DNA of 49,951 nucleotides from contig NZ_SIRE01000045.1 in NCBI RefSeq assembly GCF_004307995.1, positions 1 to 49,951 of the forward strand, given 5' to 3'. How positions within the stretch are numbered: position 1 is the stretch's first letter; the number at the start of each line of letters is the position of its first letter. Below the pieces are notes generated by a model. It worked only from the letters and a program-made list of their open reading frames with translations. It was not told the origin of the DNA and did no database searches. The stretch comes from Paenibacillus thalictri. GTDB taxonomy: Bacteria > Bacillota > Bacilli > Paenibacillales > NBRC-103111. Positions 41,775 through 48,321 of this stretch are shown here, piece after piece. Both the position numbers and the translations under genes were made by a program.

Positions 41775-42335
41775 TTAAGCGGAAGGATAAAAGATGATAG
41801 TTTTATAGACGGTCTCGCGGTCAGTTAAATTTGTATAAGTATGCGGTCTGTCTGCGGTGAAATGGATACCGTCGCCGGCATTCAGCGTGTAGCTTTCTTG
41901 CCCGATCGTAACCTGCAGCTTGCCTTCCACCATCAAAATGTATTCTTCGACGCCTTCGTTGTGCGCTTCGGATGTATGGCTGCAATGCGAAGACATTTTG
42001 ACCGTGTAGATTTCGAAGTTCTTTTGCGGGTGGAAAGGGAACAGGGGATATGCGCGATATTGGCCGTCTTCTTCCTCGAAGGGAGATAAGTCATCCGAAC
42101 GAACGACGGTTATTTTCGGCTCATCGTCTTCGATCAACGAGGTGAAGGAGATCTGCAGTCCGCTTACGATTTTCCACAGTACCGAGATCGTCGGGTTTGA
42201 ATCACCGCGCTCGATTTGCCCTAGCATCGCTTTGCTGACACCTGTCAGCTCGGCCACCTGATCCAAGCTTAAGCCCCTTGTTTTGCGGATGTTCAGCAGC
42301 TTTCGGCCGACCATCTTGTGTATCGGTTCTTGCAT
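41775..42335 (-). CDS. XRE-family regulator with C-terminal cupin domain
   Basis: A 186-residue regulator. I chose the ATG at 42335 because AAGGAG lies just ahead; a TTG at 42356 precedes that site. The helix-turn-helix is at about residues 10-63 (GRKLLNIRKTRGLSLDQVAE, LTGVSKAMLGQIERGDSNPT). The cupin domain at about 105-180 has HTSEAHNEGVEEYILMVEGK and GDGIHFTADRPHTYTN. Such proteins often sense small metabolites such as amino acids and control neighbouring catabolic genes. It is transcribed away from tdh-kbl, and an inverted pair of sites lies between, so threonine- or glycine-linked control of tdh-kbl is likely. The ligand is not known. Confidence 0.9.
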   Translation of the reverse strand: MQEPIHKMVGRKLLNIRKTRGLSLDQVAELTGVSKAMLGQIERGDSNPTISVLWKIVSGLQISFTSLIEDDEPKITVVRSDDLSPFEEEDGQYRAYPLFPFHPQKNFEIYTVKMSSHCSHTSEAHNEGVEEYILMVEGKLQVTIGQESYTLNAGDGIHFTADRPHTYTNLTDRETVYKTIIFYPSA

Positions 42336-42382
42336 GGTGTGACTCCTTTTATTCAAATTGGGTCTGATAAAATCGCCTATTT

Positions 42383-42452
42383 ACAATATAACATACATTC
42401 GTGTAACATGGTATACATAAGCGTTAAAACGTACGTATGTATATTATATTGT
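42383..42452. promoter_or_regulatory. Paired operator between XRE-cupin gene and tdh
   Basis: ACAATATAACATACATTCGT (42383-42402) and the inverted copy ACGTATGTATATTATATTGT (42433-42452) agree at 18 of 20 positions when one is reverse-complemented. They face each other across a 30-bp gap in the divergent promoter region, with AT-rich -10-like boxes inside the sites. This is the expected place for the XRE-cupin protein to control both directions. Confidence 0.7.
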
Positions 42453-42474
42453 ATTTTTCGCAGGGGGAATCATC

Positions 42475-43515
42475 ATGGCCGGATCAATGATAGGGTTGGT
42501 TAAAGAGCATCGAGGACCTGGTGCTGTATTAAAAGAAGTTCCCATTCCGACATGCAGCGACGATGAAGTGCTTGTGCAAATTAAGGCGACGTCTATTTGT
42601 GGAACGGATCTGCACATTTATAATTGGGATGCTTGGGCGGAAAAAACGGTGATTACGCCGAATGTCTTCGGGCATGAATTTGCCGGCGTCGTTGTCGAAA
42701 TCGGGGATCGGGTTCGCGGTGTTAAGCTCGGCGACCACGTCTCCGCTGAAGGGCACATGAGCTGCGGGAATTGCAAAGCGTGCAGGACGGGTAACGGGCA
42801 TGTGTGCCCCCATACAAAAAGCTTTGGTATTACGGCACCGGGCTGCTTCGCCGAATTCGCCGTCGTCAAGGCGAGTAATCTTATTTGTAACGCACCTGAA
42901 TTGCCATTCGAAATCGCTTGCTTGCAGGATCCGCTTGGCAATGCGGTTCAGACCGTGTTGTCCGGCGATATCGTGGGGAAATCAGTCGCGATCATCGGCG
43001 TAGGGCCGATCGGTTTGCTGGCGATCAAGGTGGCGAGAGCATGTGGTGCAGGCGCGATCTACGCCGTGGACATTAATCCGAATCGGCTCGGCATCGCTTT
43101 GCAGATGGGAGCGGATGTGACGATCAACGCACTGCAAACGCGTACATCCGAGGAGCTGCGCAAGCTCACGGACGGCGAGGGGGTTGAAGTCGTGCTCGAA
43201 ATGTCCGGCAGCCCGCTGGCTATTGCAGACGCGTTCGAAGCGGCCGCAAATGCGGGAAGAGTGTCTCTGCTGGGCCTTCCGACAAAGGAAGTCAGTTTGG
43301 ATGTGACAAATCAGATCATTTTCAAAGGGCTTAAAGTTGAAGGCATCACCGGCCGCAAAATGTACCAAACCTGGTATCAGATGAAGGGTTTATTGAACCA
43401 GAAACGAGTGGATTTGGCCTCGGTGATCACACATAAATTTACACTGGAACAATATGAGGAAGCTTTCCGTTTAATGCAGGAAGGCCAGTGCGGCAAAATT
43501 GTTTTTATGCATTAA
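42475..43515 (+). CDS. tdh: L-threonine 3-dehydrogenase
   Basis: Oxidises L-threonine to 2-amino-3-ketobutyrate with NAD+. A 346-residue medium-chain zinc dehydrogenase. Catalytic zinc ligands C42, H67 and E68 (SICGTDLHIYNWD and VFGHEFAG); structural zinc ligands C97, C100, C103 and C111; Rossmann motif GVGPIGLLAIKVA. The block TDLHIYNWDAWA is diagnostic for threonine dehydrogenase. The C-terminus ends in the usual GQCGKIVF. ATG at 42475 behind CAGGGGGAA. Followed 26 bp later by kbl, its pathway partner. Confidence 0.96.
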   Translation: MAGSMIGLVKEHRGPGAVLKEVPIPTCSDDEVLVQIKATSICGTDLHIYNWDAWAEKTVITPNVFGHEFAGVVVEIGDRVRGVKLGDHVSAEGHMSCGNCKACRTGNGHVCPHTKSFGITAPGCFAEFAVVKASNLICNAPELPFEIACLQDPLGNAVQTVLSGDIVGKSVAIIGVGPIGLLAIKVARACGAGAIYAVDINPNRLGIALQMGADVTINALQTRTSEELRKLTDGEGVEVVLEMSGSPLAIADAFEAAANAGRVSLLGLPTKEVSLDVTNQIIFKGLKVEGITGRKMYQTWYQMKGLLNQKRVDLASVITHKFTLEQYEEAFRLMQEGQCGKIVFMH

Positions 43516-43541
43516 TTCAATGTCACTTAGGAGGAAACTCT

Positions 43542-44726
43542 ATGAAATATTTAGATGATTTGGCGGCAGATATCGAAGGCTGGAAACGTGACGGGCGGTA
43601 CCGTACGATTAAAGTATGGGAGAGCGGTTCCGGCACGTGGATGTATTTGAACGGGCGCCGTATTCTCCAAATGTCCTCCAACAATTATTTGGGGCTGACG
43701 GATCATCCGGCATTAAAGAAAGCCGCGATTGAGGCAATTGAGAAATACGGTGTCGGCAGCGGATCGGTGCGGACCATAACGGGGACGCTTGATATTCACG
43801 AGCAGCTTGAGCTTGAGCTGGCCGCATTCAAAGGCACGGAAGCGGCGCTTGTTTTTCAATCCGGCTTCACGACGAATCAAGGCGCGTTGTCCGCGATTCT
43901 TGGCGCAGATGATGCTGTTATTTCCGACGAACTCAACCATGCGAGCATCATCGATGGCATTCGTCTAACGAAAGCGGCGCGCAAAATCTATGCGCACAAG
44001 GACATGAACCAGCTCGAAGTCGTGCTGAAAAATACGCAAAAGCACCGTAAACGCATCATCGTGACCGATGGCGTCTTCAGCATGGACGGCGATATTGCAC
44101 CGCTTCCCGACATCGTGCAATTAGCGGAAGCCTATGATGCTATAGTATATGTCGACGACGCGCATGCCAGCGGGGTACTTGGCAAGAATGGCAAGGGTTC
44201 GACCGATCACTTCGGGCTTCACGGGCGGGTGCATGTCCAGATCGGCACGTTGTCCAAAGCAATTGGCGCCGTTGGCGGTTATGTGGCTGGGGCGCAGCTG
44301 CTGAAGGAGCATTTGATTCACTCCGCGAGGCCGTTTCTCTTCAGTACTTCGCAGCCACCGGCTGTTGCGGCAACCTGCTTGGCTGCAATCCGGGTGCTTC
44401 GCGATAGCTCGGATCTGGTCGCCAGGTTGTGGCACAATGCGGACACTTTCCGGAGCTCATTGCAGCGTTTGGGCTTCGATACCGGTGCCAGCGAGACGCC
44501 GATCATCCCCATTATCGTCGGTGATCCGATTCGGACGACACACTTCTCGGATCGATTGCTCGAAGAAGGCCTCTTCGCGCAAAGCATCTTGTATCCGACT
44601 GTGGCGATGGACAAAGGGCGCGTGCGTCTTATCGTTACGGCGCAGCATACGGAAGAAGATCTTGCTTTTGCCCTCGACAGTTTGGAGAAGGTGGGGCGGG
44701 AATTCGGTTTGATCTATATAAGTTGA
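43542..44726 (+). CDS. kbl: Glycine C-acetyltransferase (2-amino-3-ketobutyrate CoA ligase)
   Basis: Cleaves 2-amino-3-ketobutyrate with CoA to glycine and acetyl-CoA; completes threonine degradation. A 394-residue alpha-oxoamine synthase. SSNNYLGLTDHP (45-56), GVGSGSVRTITGTLDIHEQL (70-89), PLP Asp in VYVDDAHASG and the Schiff-base lysine K239 in GTLSKAIGAVGGY. ATG at 43542 follows AGGAGGAAA. The last codons (L-I-Y-I-S-stop) lie inside the terminal inverted repeat of a 204-bp repeat starting at 44714, so the natural C-terminus was probably altered slightly by that insertion. Confidence 0.95.
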   Translation: MKYLDDLAADIEGWKRDGRYRTIKVWESGSGTWMYLNGRRILQMSSNNYLGLTDHPALKKAAIEAIEKYGVGSGSVRTITGTLDIHEQLELELAAFKGTEAALVFQSGFTTNQGALSAILGADDAVISDELNHASIIDGIRLTKAARKIYAHKDMNQLEVVLKNTQKHRKRIIVTDGVFSMDGDIAPLPDIVQLAEAYDAIVYVDDAHASGVLGKNGKGSTDHFGLHGRVHVQIGTLSKAIGAVGGYVAGAQLLKEHLIHSARPFLFSTSQPPAVAATCLAAIRVLRDSSDLVARLWHNADTFRSSLQRLGFDTGASETPIIPIIVGDPIRTTHFSDRLLEEGLFAQSILYPTVAMDKGRVRLIVTAQHTEEDLAFALDSLEKVGREFGLIYIS

Positions 44727-44917
44727 ACCAAAGATTTGAAGTCCGCTTCATTCCGAAAGGGATAGTCTTGCCCGCTTCAGACATCTTGTTTTGAATTCCT
44801 TTGATGAAATGGGCCTGCGGTTTGTAGGAATTCAAAGCCAAAACTCGCTGGCAAGACCATTCCCTTTCTCCATTTCACTCTGCCTTTCCAGGCAGTTCTT
44901 TGGTTCAACTTATATAG
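44714..44917. repeat. 204-bp palindromic MITE-like repeat, copy 1
   Basis: The element begins with CTATATAAGTTGAACCAAAG and ends with its exact complement CTTTGGTTCAACTTATATAG; the perfect inverted repeat is 21 bp. Inside, further blocks are also inverted (AAAGGGATAGTCTTGCC against GGCAAGACCATTCCCTTT, and TTTGAATTCCT against AGGAATTCAAA), so the whole element can fold into one long imperfect hairpin. A second copy of the same length is at 46932. No open frame of note. No clear target duplication, although the TA-rich tips would hide a TA duplication. Confidence 0.85.
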
Positions 44918-44990
44918 GTATATCTTACAGTAGATCCTTATTCGTTTACACGACAATACGGAGAAGCCGTGTATGTTGATCATGTACTCG

Positions 44991-45902
44991 TTAAGCATAT
45001 TTATCCATCATTTTATTTAAATAATTCCGAAAGTGTTCAACATAGGTTTTGGGCTCTACGATTTGCAGATTTGTACCGAAGCTCGCTAAAAATTGAAATC
45101 CATGACTGTTTTGCGGAACATGGATTGTTGCTAATAAATAATCAGAGCTATAGTTTTCAATGCTCTTTCGACCGTATCTCTCAATGAATTGATCTTTTAT
45201 GCCGGGTGAAATCAGCGCCTTGACTGCGACTAGCTCCGGCTCATAATTTGCTTCCTGCTCTTGTTCCAATACATCACCTCTAGGGCTAAACGTTTGTTCA
45301 TTTATCTTAAGATGCTCGATCCGGGATAATTTGAACGTTCTATATCTCATGCGATGTAAACAGTATCCTTTCAAATACCAACTCGTTTCGCTAAAATGAA
45401 GCTGATAAGGCTCGACAGTTCTTTTTGTCGCTGTGCCATTTTTATCTATATAATCAAATGAAACCAATCTTCTCTTTAATATGGCTTCCTGACATGTTTT
45501 CAAGGTTTGACGAAGCTCCGACCGACCCTCCCAATCATAAAAAGATAGTTGAATCGAACCTTTCGGAGCCAATGGACTAACCATGGCTTCTATTTTTTTG
45601 ATCGTTATTTCAACTTCTTCGCTAATGAGAATTTGCTCCAATCCGCCGAGCGCAGTCAATATATTCTCTAAGTCGGAGCTGCTTAAAAGCCGTTTATCAA
45701 CCTTGTATTCATCCATAATACCGTAGCCGCCATGAACTCCAGTGACCGAATAGACCGGGATGTTTGATAAACTCAAGGTTTCCATATCGCGAAGAATCGT
45801 TCTTTTGGAGACGTTAAATAATTGAACGAATTCTTTGGTGGAAACGACATTTTTTTTCAGCAAGATCATGATGATAGAGATGAGTCTCTCAACCTTTTCC
45901 AT
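44991..45902 (-). CDS. HTH/WYL-domain transcriptional regulator (YafY type)
   Basis: A 303-residue regulator from the ATG at 45902 (GAGGGG ahead); an upstream ATG at 45944 would lie within the operator dyad. N-terminal HTH_11 (MEKVERLISIIMILLKKNVV, LFNVSKRTILRDMETLSLSN). Central WYL domain (VEPYQLHFSETSWYLKGYC, HRMRYRTFKLSRIEHLKI). C-terminal WCX-like extension. WYL proteins respond to nucleic acids or nucleotide ligands, and in this arrangement control the divergent gene. Here that is the VOC protein at 46003. The gene's 3' end lies 73 bp from the palindromic repeat at 44714. Confidence 0.92.
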   Translation of the reverse strand: MEKVERLISIIMILLKKNVVSTKEFVQLFNVSKRTILRDMETLSLSNIPVYSVTGVHGGYGIMDEYKVDKRLLSSSDLENILTALGGLEQILISEEVEITIKKIEAMVSPLAPKGSIQLSFYDWEGRSELRQTLKTCQEAILKRRLVSFDYIDKNGTATKRTVEPYQLHFSETSWYLKGYCLHRMRYRTFKLSRIEHLKINEQTFSPRGDVLEQEQEANYEPELVAVKALISPGIKDQFIERYGRKSIENYSSDYLLATIHVPQNSHGFQFLASFGTNLQIVEPKTYVEHFRNYLNKMMDKYA

Positions 45903-45937
45903 CGGATTCCCCTCTTTTTCTGCTTCAGTATGAAACA

Positions 45938-45955
45938 GTGACATATAGCTGTCAC
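45938..45955. promoter_or_regulatory. Operator dyad between WYL regulator and VOC gene
   Basis: GTGACA-TATAGC-TGTCAC is a perfect 6+6 inverted repeat in the 100-bp divergent region. It is close to the regulator start on one side and upstream of TATACT/TATAAC-like boxes of the VOC gene on the other. Likely autoregulatory site of the WYL protein; inferred. Confidence 0.6.
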
Positions 45956-46002
45956 CTTTTATAAATTATACTACATTTATAACAAAAAGGAGGTATTGCT
46001 CG

Positions 46003-46467
46003 ATGGCAGCTATTGTCTATTTAAACTTTGATGGAAATGCACAACAAGTGATTGAATTTTATTCGGAGGCTCTAAGCGCAATTGAAGTAAAAAAAGCGAA
46101 ATTTGGGGATATCCCGCAAGATCCAAACTACCCACTGCCGGAAAATGAGTTAAATATGATCATGGAGTCTTCCATAGCATTAGCAGGCGGTAAAATCATG
46201 ATGTCGGACATTTTGCCTTCAATGAAGGCGGCAACAGGCGAGCTGGTGAAAGGGAATAATGTTCTGATTAGTCTGGTCATGGATGACAAGCAAAAACTGG
46301 AACAATATTTTAGTCATTTGTCTGTTGGCGGTCATGTGATCATGCCGGTATCCAATACGCCTTGGTCTTCGTGTTTTGGAATGTTAGTTGATAAATTTGG
46401 AGTCAACTGGAAATTTAATAGCGACGCAGATCGGTTTCTTGATCACGTAATATCCAACAAGCAGTAA
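46003..46467 (+). CDS. VOC-superfamily protein, PhnB/YjdN-like
   Basis: A 154-residue protein with two beta-alpha-beta-beta-beta modules of the glyoxalase/bleomycin-resistance fold. Typical PhnB start VYLNFDGNAQQVIEFYSEAL, mid block AGGKIMMSDILP, and C-terminal block SSCFGMLVDKFGVNWKFN. The usual first metal-ligand position is not clearly conserved. ATG at 46003 follows AAAGGAGG. Function in this family is mostly unknown; the paired WYL regulator suggests inducible expression. Confidence 0.88.
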   Translation: MAAIVYLNFDGNAQQVIEFYSEALSAIEVKKAKFGDIPQDPNYPLPENELNMIMESSIALAGGKIMMSDILPSMKAATGELVKGNNVLISLVMDDKQKLEQYFSHLSVGGHVIMPVSNTPWSSCFGMLVDKFGVNWKFNSDADRFLDHVISNKQ

Positions 46468-46627
46468 CTCATTCAGAAAAATGGTCTTACAACTTAAGGC
46501 CATATGATTAACGCTTTAAAATTCGTTGTACTAATGTTGTTAGCAGGGACGCCACCGGCGCAACCGGCACGGCGGTAGCTCGGTCCGGACATAAGATTAC
46601 TTTTGTGACGATAGATCACACCCACTA

Positions 46628-46657
46628 TTGACACTGAAGTTGTAATTGATTTATGAT
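46628..46657 (+). promoter_or_regulatory. Sigma-A promoter before a short open frame
   Basis: TTGACA (46628-46633) - 18 bp - TATGAT (46652-46657), a good match to the consensus. It is followed by GGAAAGGAGCG (46677-46687) and the ATG at 46697. The rest of 46468-46690 shows no gene. Confidence 0.65.
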
Positions 46658-46696
46658 AAGGAAAATTTAGGAACATGGAAAGGAGCGTGAGCGGGG

Positions 46697-46825
46697 ATGA
46701 AAAAGGCCATATATCCATTTGGAGTTGAGCGCATTGAGCAGTGGAGCCAAACGAAAGGCGACCATTTATTTCTTAATGTCCCAAAATCATATATCTTGCC
46801 ACGCGGACTTTTTCGATATCCCTAA
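46697..46825 (+). CDS. Possible 42-residue protein or truncated gene start
   Basis: The frame MKKAIYPFGVERIEQWSQTK ... YILPRGLFRYP is preceded by a convincing promoter and a Shine-Dalgarno site, and is followed 68 bp later by a terminator. I do not recognise it. The composition looks like real protein rather than noise, and the abrupt end suggests either a small protein or the intact start of a gene whose remainder was lost. Confidence 0.35.
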   Translation: MKKAIYPFGVERIEQWSQTKGDHLFLNVPKSYILPRGLFRYP

Positions 46826-46893
46826 CTCCTTGAAGACAGGGAGGAAGTGTAGACAAAATAGACGACATTTTTGACGGTTTTGTCCTGATATGA

Positions 46894-46926
46894 AAAGATC
46901 GCTGGCATTCAGCGGTCTTTTTTCTT
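46894..46926 (+). terminator. Rho-independent terminator next to repeat copy 2
   Basis: AAAGATCGCTG (46894-46904) pairs with CAGCGGTCTTT (46910-46920), one G-T pair, loop GCATT, followed by a T-rich tail to 46930. It ends just before the second 204-bp repeat. Confidence 0.88.
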
Positions 46927-46931
46927 TTTTT

Positions 46932-47135
46932 CTATATAAATGGAACAAATGACTTGGAAGCCCGTTCCGTTCCGAAAGGGATTATTTTGCCGCTTCAGAC
47001 AGCTTGTTTTGAATTCCTTTGATTGAATAGGCCTGCGGATGGCAGGAATTCAAAGCCAAAACTTGCCGGCAAAACAATTCCCTTTCTCCACTGCACTTCG
47101 TTCTTCCTGGAAGTTCTTTTGTTTAATTTATATAG
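46932..47135. repeat. 204-bp palindromic MITE-like repeat, copy 2
   Basis: Same length and layout as the copy at 44714, with diverged tips (CTATATAAATGGAACAAATG against the complement of TTTTGTTTAATTTATATAG). Internal blocks are strongly conserved: CCGTTCCGAAAGGGAT, CAGCTTGTTTTGAATTCCTT, AGGAATTCAAAGCCAAAACT and ATTCCCTTTCTCCA. It is older or less constrained than copy 1, since its tips match each other at only about 17 of 21 positions. It inserted directly after a terminator. Confidence 0.85.
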
Positions 47136-47167
47136 ATGGGTGAAATATAAAAATTACAAAAAGAGGG

Positions 47168-47236
47168 TTGACATCAAAAATGCACCATGATAATATCGCA
47201 ATAAGTAAAGCGGTAAAACATTAAAGCGTTAAAGTG
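47168..47236 (+). promoter_or_regulatory. Strong promoter with tandem repeat operator
   Basis: TTGACA (47168-47173) - 17 bp - TAATAT (47191-47196) is a near-consensus sigma-A promoter. Just downstream, TAAAGCGGTAAAACA (47206-47220) and TAAAGCGTTAAAGTG (47222-47236) form an imperfect direct repeat with a 16-bp period, a possible operator. It reads into the 76-residue frame and the tRNA cluster. Confidence 0.65.
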
Positions 47237-47283
47237 CAAAATCGAACTGATGAGAAAATTACGATGAAAGGAAGGGATAGGTC

Positions 47284-47514
47284 ATGAGAAAGCCATTATT
47301 AATAAATCAATGCGAGAAGCCTTGTCAGCAGCAGTTATTTGGTTATCCGGAGATATCGATCAATCATGAGCATGCCGATATTTGGCGCGAAAATGGTATT
47401 AAAGGGCAATTTTTGAGCTTCCTTGAAGCCTATATCCAGCCGATCATTCGTAGCTTTTACGTGCCACGTTTGGACCGTTCAATCCTAGAAAGAGGAGGAG
47501 CGGTGCTAACGTGA
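47284..47514 (+). CDS. Small hypothetical protein before the tRNA cluster
   Basis: A 76-residue frame with an ATG at 47284 and GGAAGGGATAGG ahead, about 90 bp downstream of a strong promoter. The sequence (MRKPLLINQCEKPCQQQLFG ... FLEAYIQPIIRSFYVPRLDR) resembles no family I know; it has two Cys near the start and no transmembrane helix. It may be translated or may simply lie in the leader of the tRNA transcript. Confidence 0.45.
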   Translation: MRKPLLINQCEKPCQQQLFGYPEISINHEHADIWRENGIKGQFLSFLEAYIQPIIRSFYVPRLDRSILERGGAVLT

Positions 47515-47661
47515 TCTTAAATCACGGACCGTTCTGAATCTAATTCCGTTGATCCATAGATTTTGTACGTAAAAGGCTACTTGCACTCAAGCAAGTGGTC
47601 CGTTTGTGCTTGTCTTCTTTCGGGCGAATAACCTGATGAGCGACTCAAATGGTACCACGGC

Positions 47662-47731
47662 GGGGCGAGTAGCATTTTCTATGCAGAAAAAAATCGTGCA
47701 TTCGGTGGGTTCGAGTCCGTATTCCGCTCCA
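47662..47731 (+). pseudogene. Degenerate tRNA-like sequence
   Basis: The 3' part looks like a tRNA T-loop and acceptor end (GGTTCGAGTCC, CCGCTCCA), and 5' GGGGCGA pairs at six of seven positions with CCGCTCC. The length is only 70 bases, no five-base-pair anticodon stem can be formed and the T stem has only two good pairs. I regard it as a decayed tRNA gene. Confidence 0.4.
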
Positions 47732-47733
47732 AT

Positions 47734-47809
47734 GGTTTGGCAGCTCAGTTGGCAGAGTGATGGCCTGAAAAGTCATGCGCCGCTGGTTCAATTCCAGCCC
47801 GAACCTCCA
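47734..47809 (+). tRNA. tRNA-Phe (GAA)
   Basis: Acceptor GGTTTGG/CCGAACC (one T-G pair), D arm GCTC...GAGT, anticodon arm ATGGC-CTGAAAA-GTCAT giving anticodon GAA, T arm GCTGG-TTCAATT-CCAGC. CCA is encoded (47807-47809). The discriminator base is T73, whereas A73 is normal for tRNA-Phe. Confidence 0.88.
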
Positions 47810-47810
47810 T

Positions 47811-47886
47811 GGAGATCATGGCGAAATGGTTAACGCGACGGATTGTGACTCCGTTATCACCGGTTCGATTCCGGTTGGTCTCCCCA
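47811..47886 (+). tRNA. tRNA-His (GTG)
   Basis: Has the histidine-specific extra G(-1) (47811) opposite C73. Acceptor GAGATCA/TGGTCTC, anticodon arm ACGGA-TTGTGAC-TCCGT giving GTG, T arm ACCGG-TTCGATT-CCGGT. CCA encoded at 47884-47886. Fully formed cloverleaf. It begins one base after the tRNA-Phe CCA. Confidence 0.92.
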
Positions 47887-47892
47887 AAATAT

Positions 47893-47967
47893 TGCCTCTT
47901 AGCCAAGTGGGTAAGGCAGCGGTCTTTGAAGCCGCGATCCCAGGTTCGAGCCCTGGAGGGGCAGCCA
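47893..47967 (+). tRNA. tRNA-Gln (TTG)
   Basis: Acceptor TGCCTCT/AGGGGCA, discriminator G73, D arm GCC...GGC, anticodon arm GCGGT-CTTTGAA-GCCGC giving TTG, T arm CCAGG-TTCGAGC-CCTGG. CCA encoded (47965-47967). Complete cloverleaf. Confidence 0.93.
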
Positions 47968-47968
47968 T

Positions 47969-48054
47969 GCGGCTGTGATGGAATAGCAGACATGCGGGCC
48001 TCAAAGGCTCGTGCAGCGAAAGCTCAGTTGCGGGTTCAAATCCCGCTGGCCGCA
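47969..48054 (+). tRNA. tRNA-Leu (CAA)
   Basis: Acceptor GCGGCTG/TGGCCGC with A73, anticodon arm CGGGC-CTCAAAG-GCTCG giving CAA, long variable arm around GCAGCGAAAGC as expected for leucine tRNAs, T arm GCGGG-TTCAAAT-CCCGC. CCA is not encoded. It starts one base after the tRNA-Gln CCA. Confidence 0.9.
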
Positions 48055-48107
48055 CGAAAAGTACATAACAAGCGGTTCGCACAGTGTGAGTTGGCCATGA
48101 AATGGGT

Positions 48108-48183
48108 TTAGGCGTAGCTCAATGGGTAGAGCAGCTGACTTTTAATCAGCAGGTCAAAGGTTCAAATCCTTTCGCCGGCACCA
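48108..48183 (+). tRNA. tRNA-Lys (TTT) with defective acceptor stem
   Basis: D arm GCTC...GAGC, anticodon arm GCTGA-CTTTTAA-TCAGC giving TTT, T arm AAAGG-TTCAAAT-CCTTT and encoded CCA are all normal. The 3' acceptor strand is CGCCGGC, but the 5' strand reads TTAGGCG instead of GCCGGCG, leaving mismatches at positions 1 and 3 and only a wobble at 2. It may not be processed or charged normally, or the 5' side was changed by recombination. Confidence 0.75.
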
Positions 48184-48188
48184 AATAA

Positions 48189-48271
48189 AGGCGAGTAGCG
48201 AAGAGGTTAAACGCAACTGACTGTAAATCAGTTCCCTTCGGGGTTCGGCGGTTCGATTCCGTCTTCTCCCA
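48189..48271 (+). tRNA. tRNA-Tyr (GTA) with imperfect acceptor stem
   Basis: D region TAGCGAAG, anticodon arm ACTGA-CTGTAAA-TCAGT giving GTA, long variable arm (CCCTTCGGGG), T arm GGCGG-TTCGATT-CCGTC. The 5' acceptor AGGCGAG pairs with TTCTCCC at five of seven positions, with mismatches at 1 and 4. CCA is not encoded. Confidence 0.75.
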
Positions 48272-48321
48272 CTAAACCAATACGAAAGGAAGAAGCCAGC
48301 CTTGCATTACAGGTGAATCCC

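Noticed and set aside
42411..42430. Weak cre-like sequence (CATAAGCGTTAAAA) before tdh
   Set aside because: Only about 11 of 14 positions fit, much poorer than the three cre boxes reported in the sulfatase island.
46494..46718. Minus-strand frame of 74 codons in the gap after the VOC gene
   Set aside because: No Shine-Dalgarno site and no recognisable motif; the plus strand there has a good promoter and start site reading the other way.
47648..47668. TGGTACCACGG near the tRNA cluster, similar to a T-box antiterminator core
   Set aside because: Does not match the conserved core fully, there is no downstream amino-acid gene and no terminator/antiterminator pair was seen.
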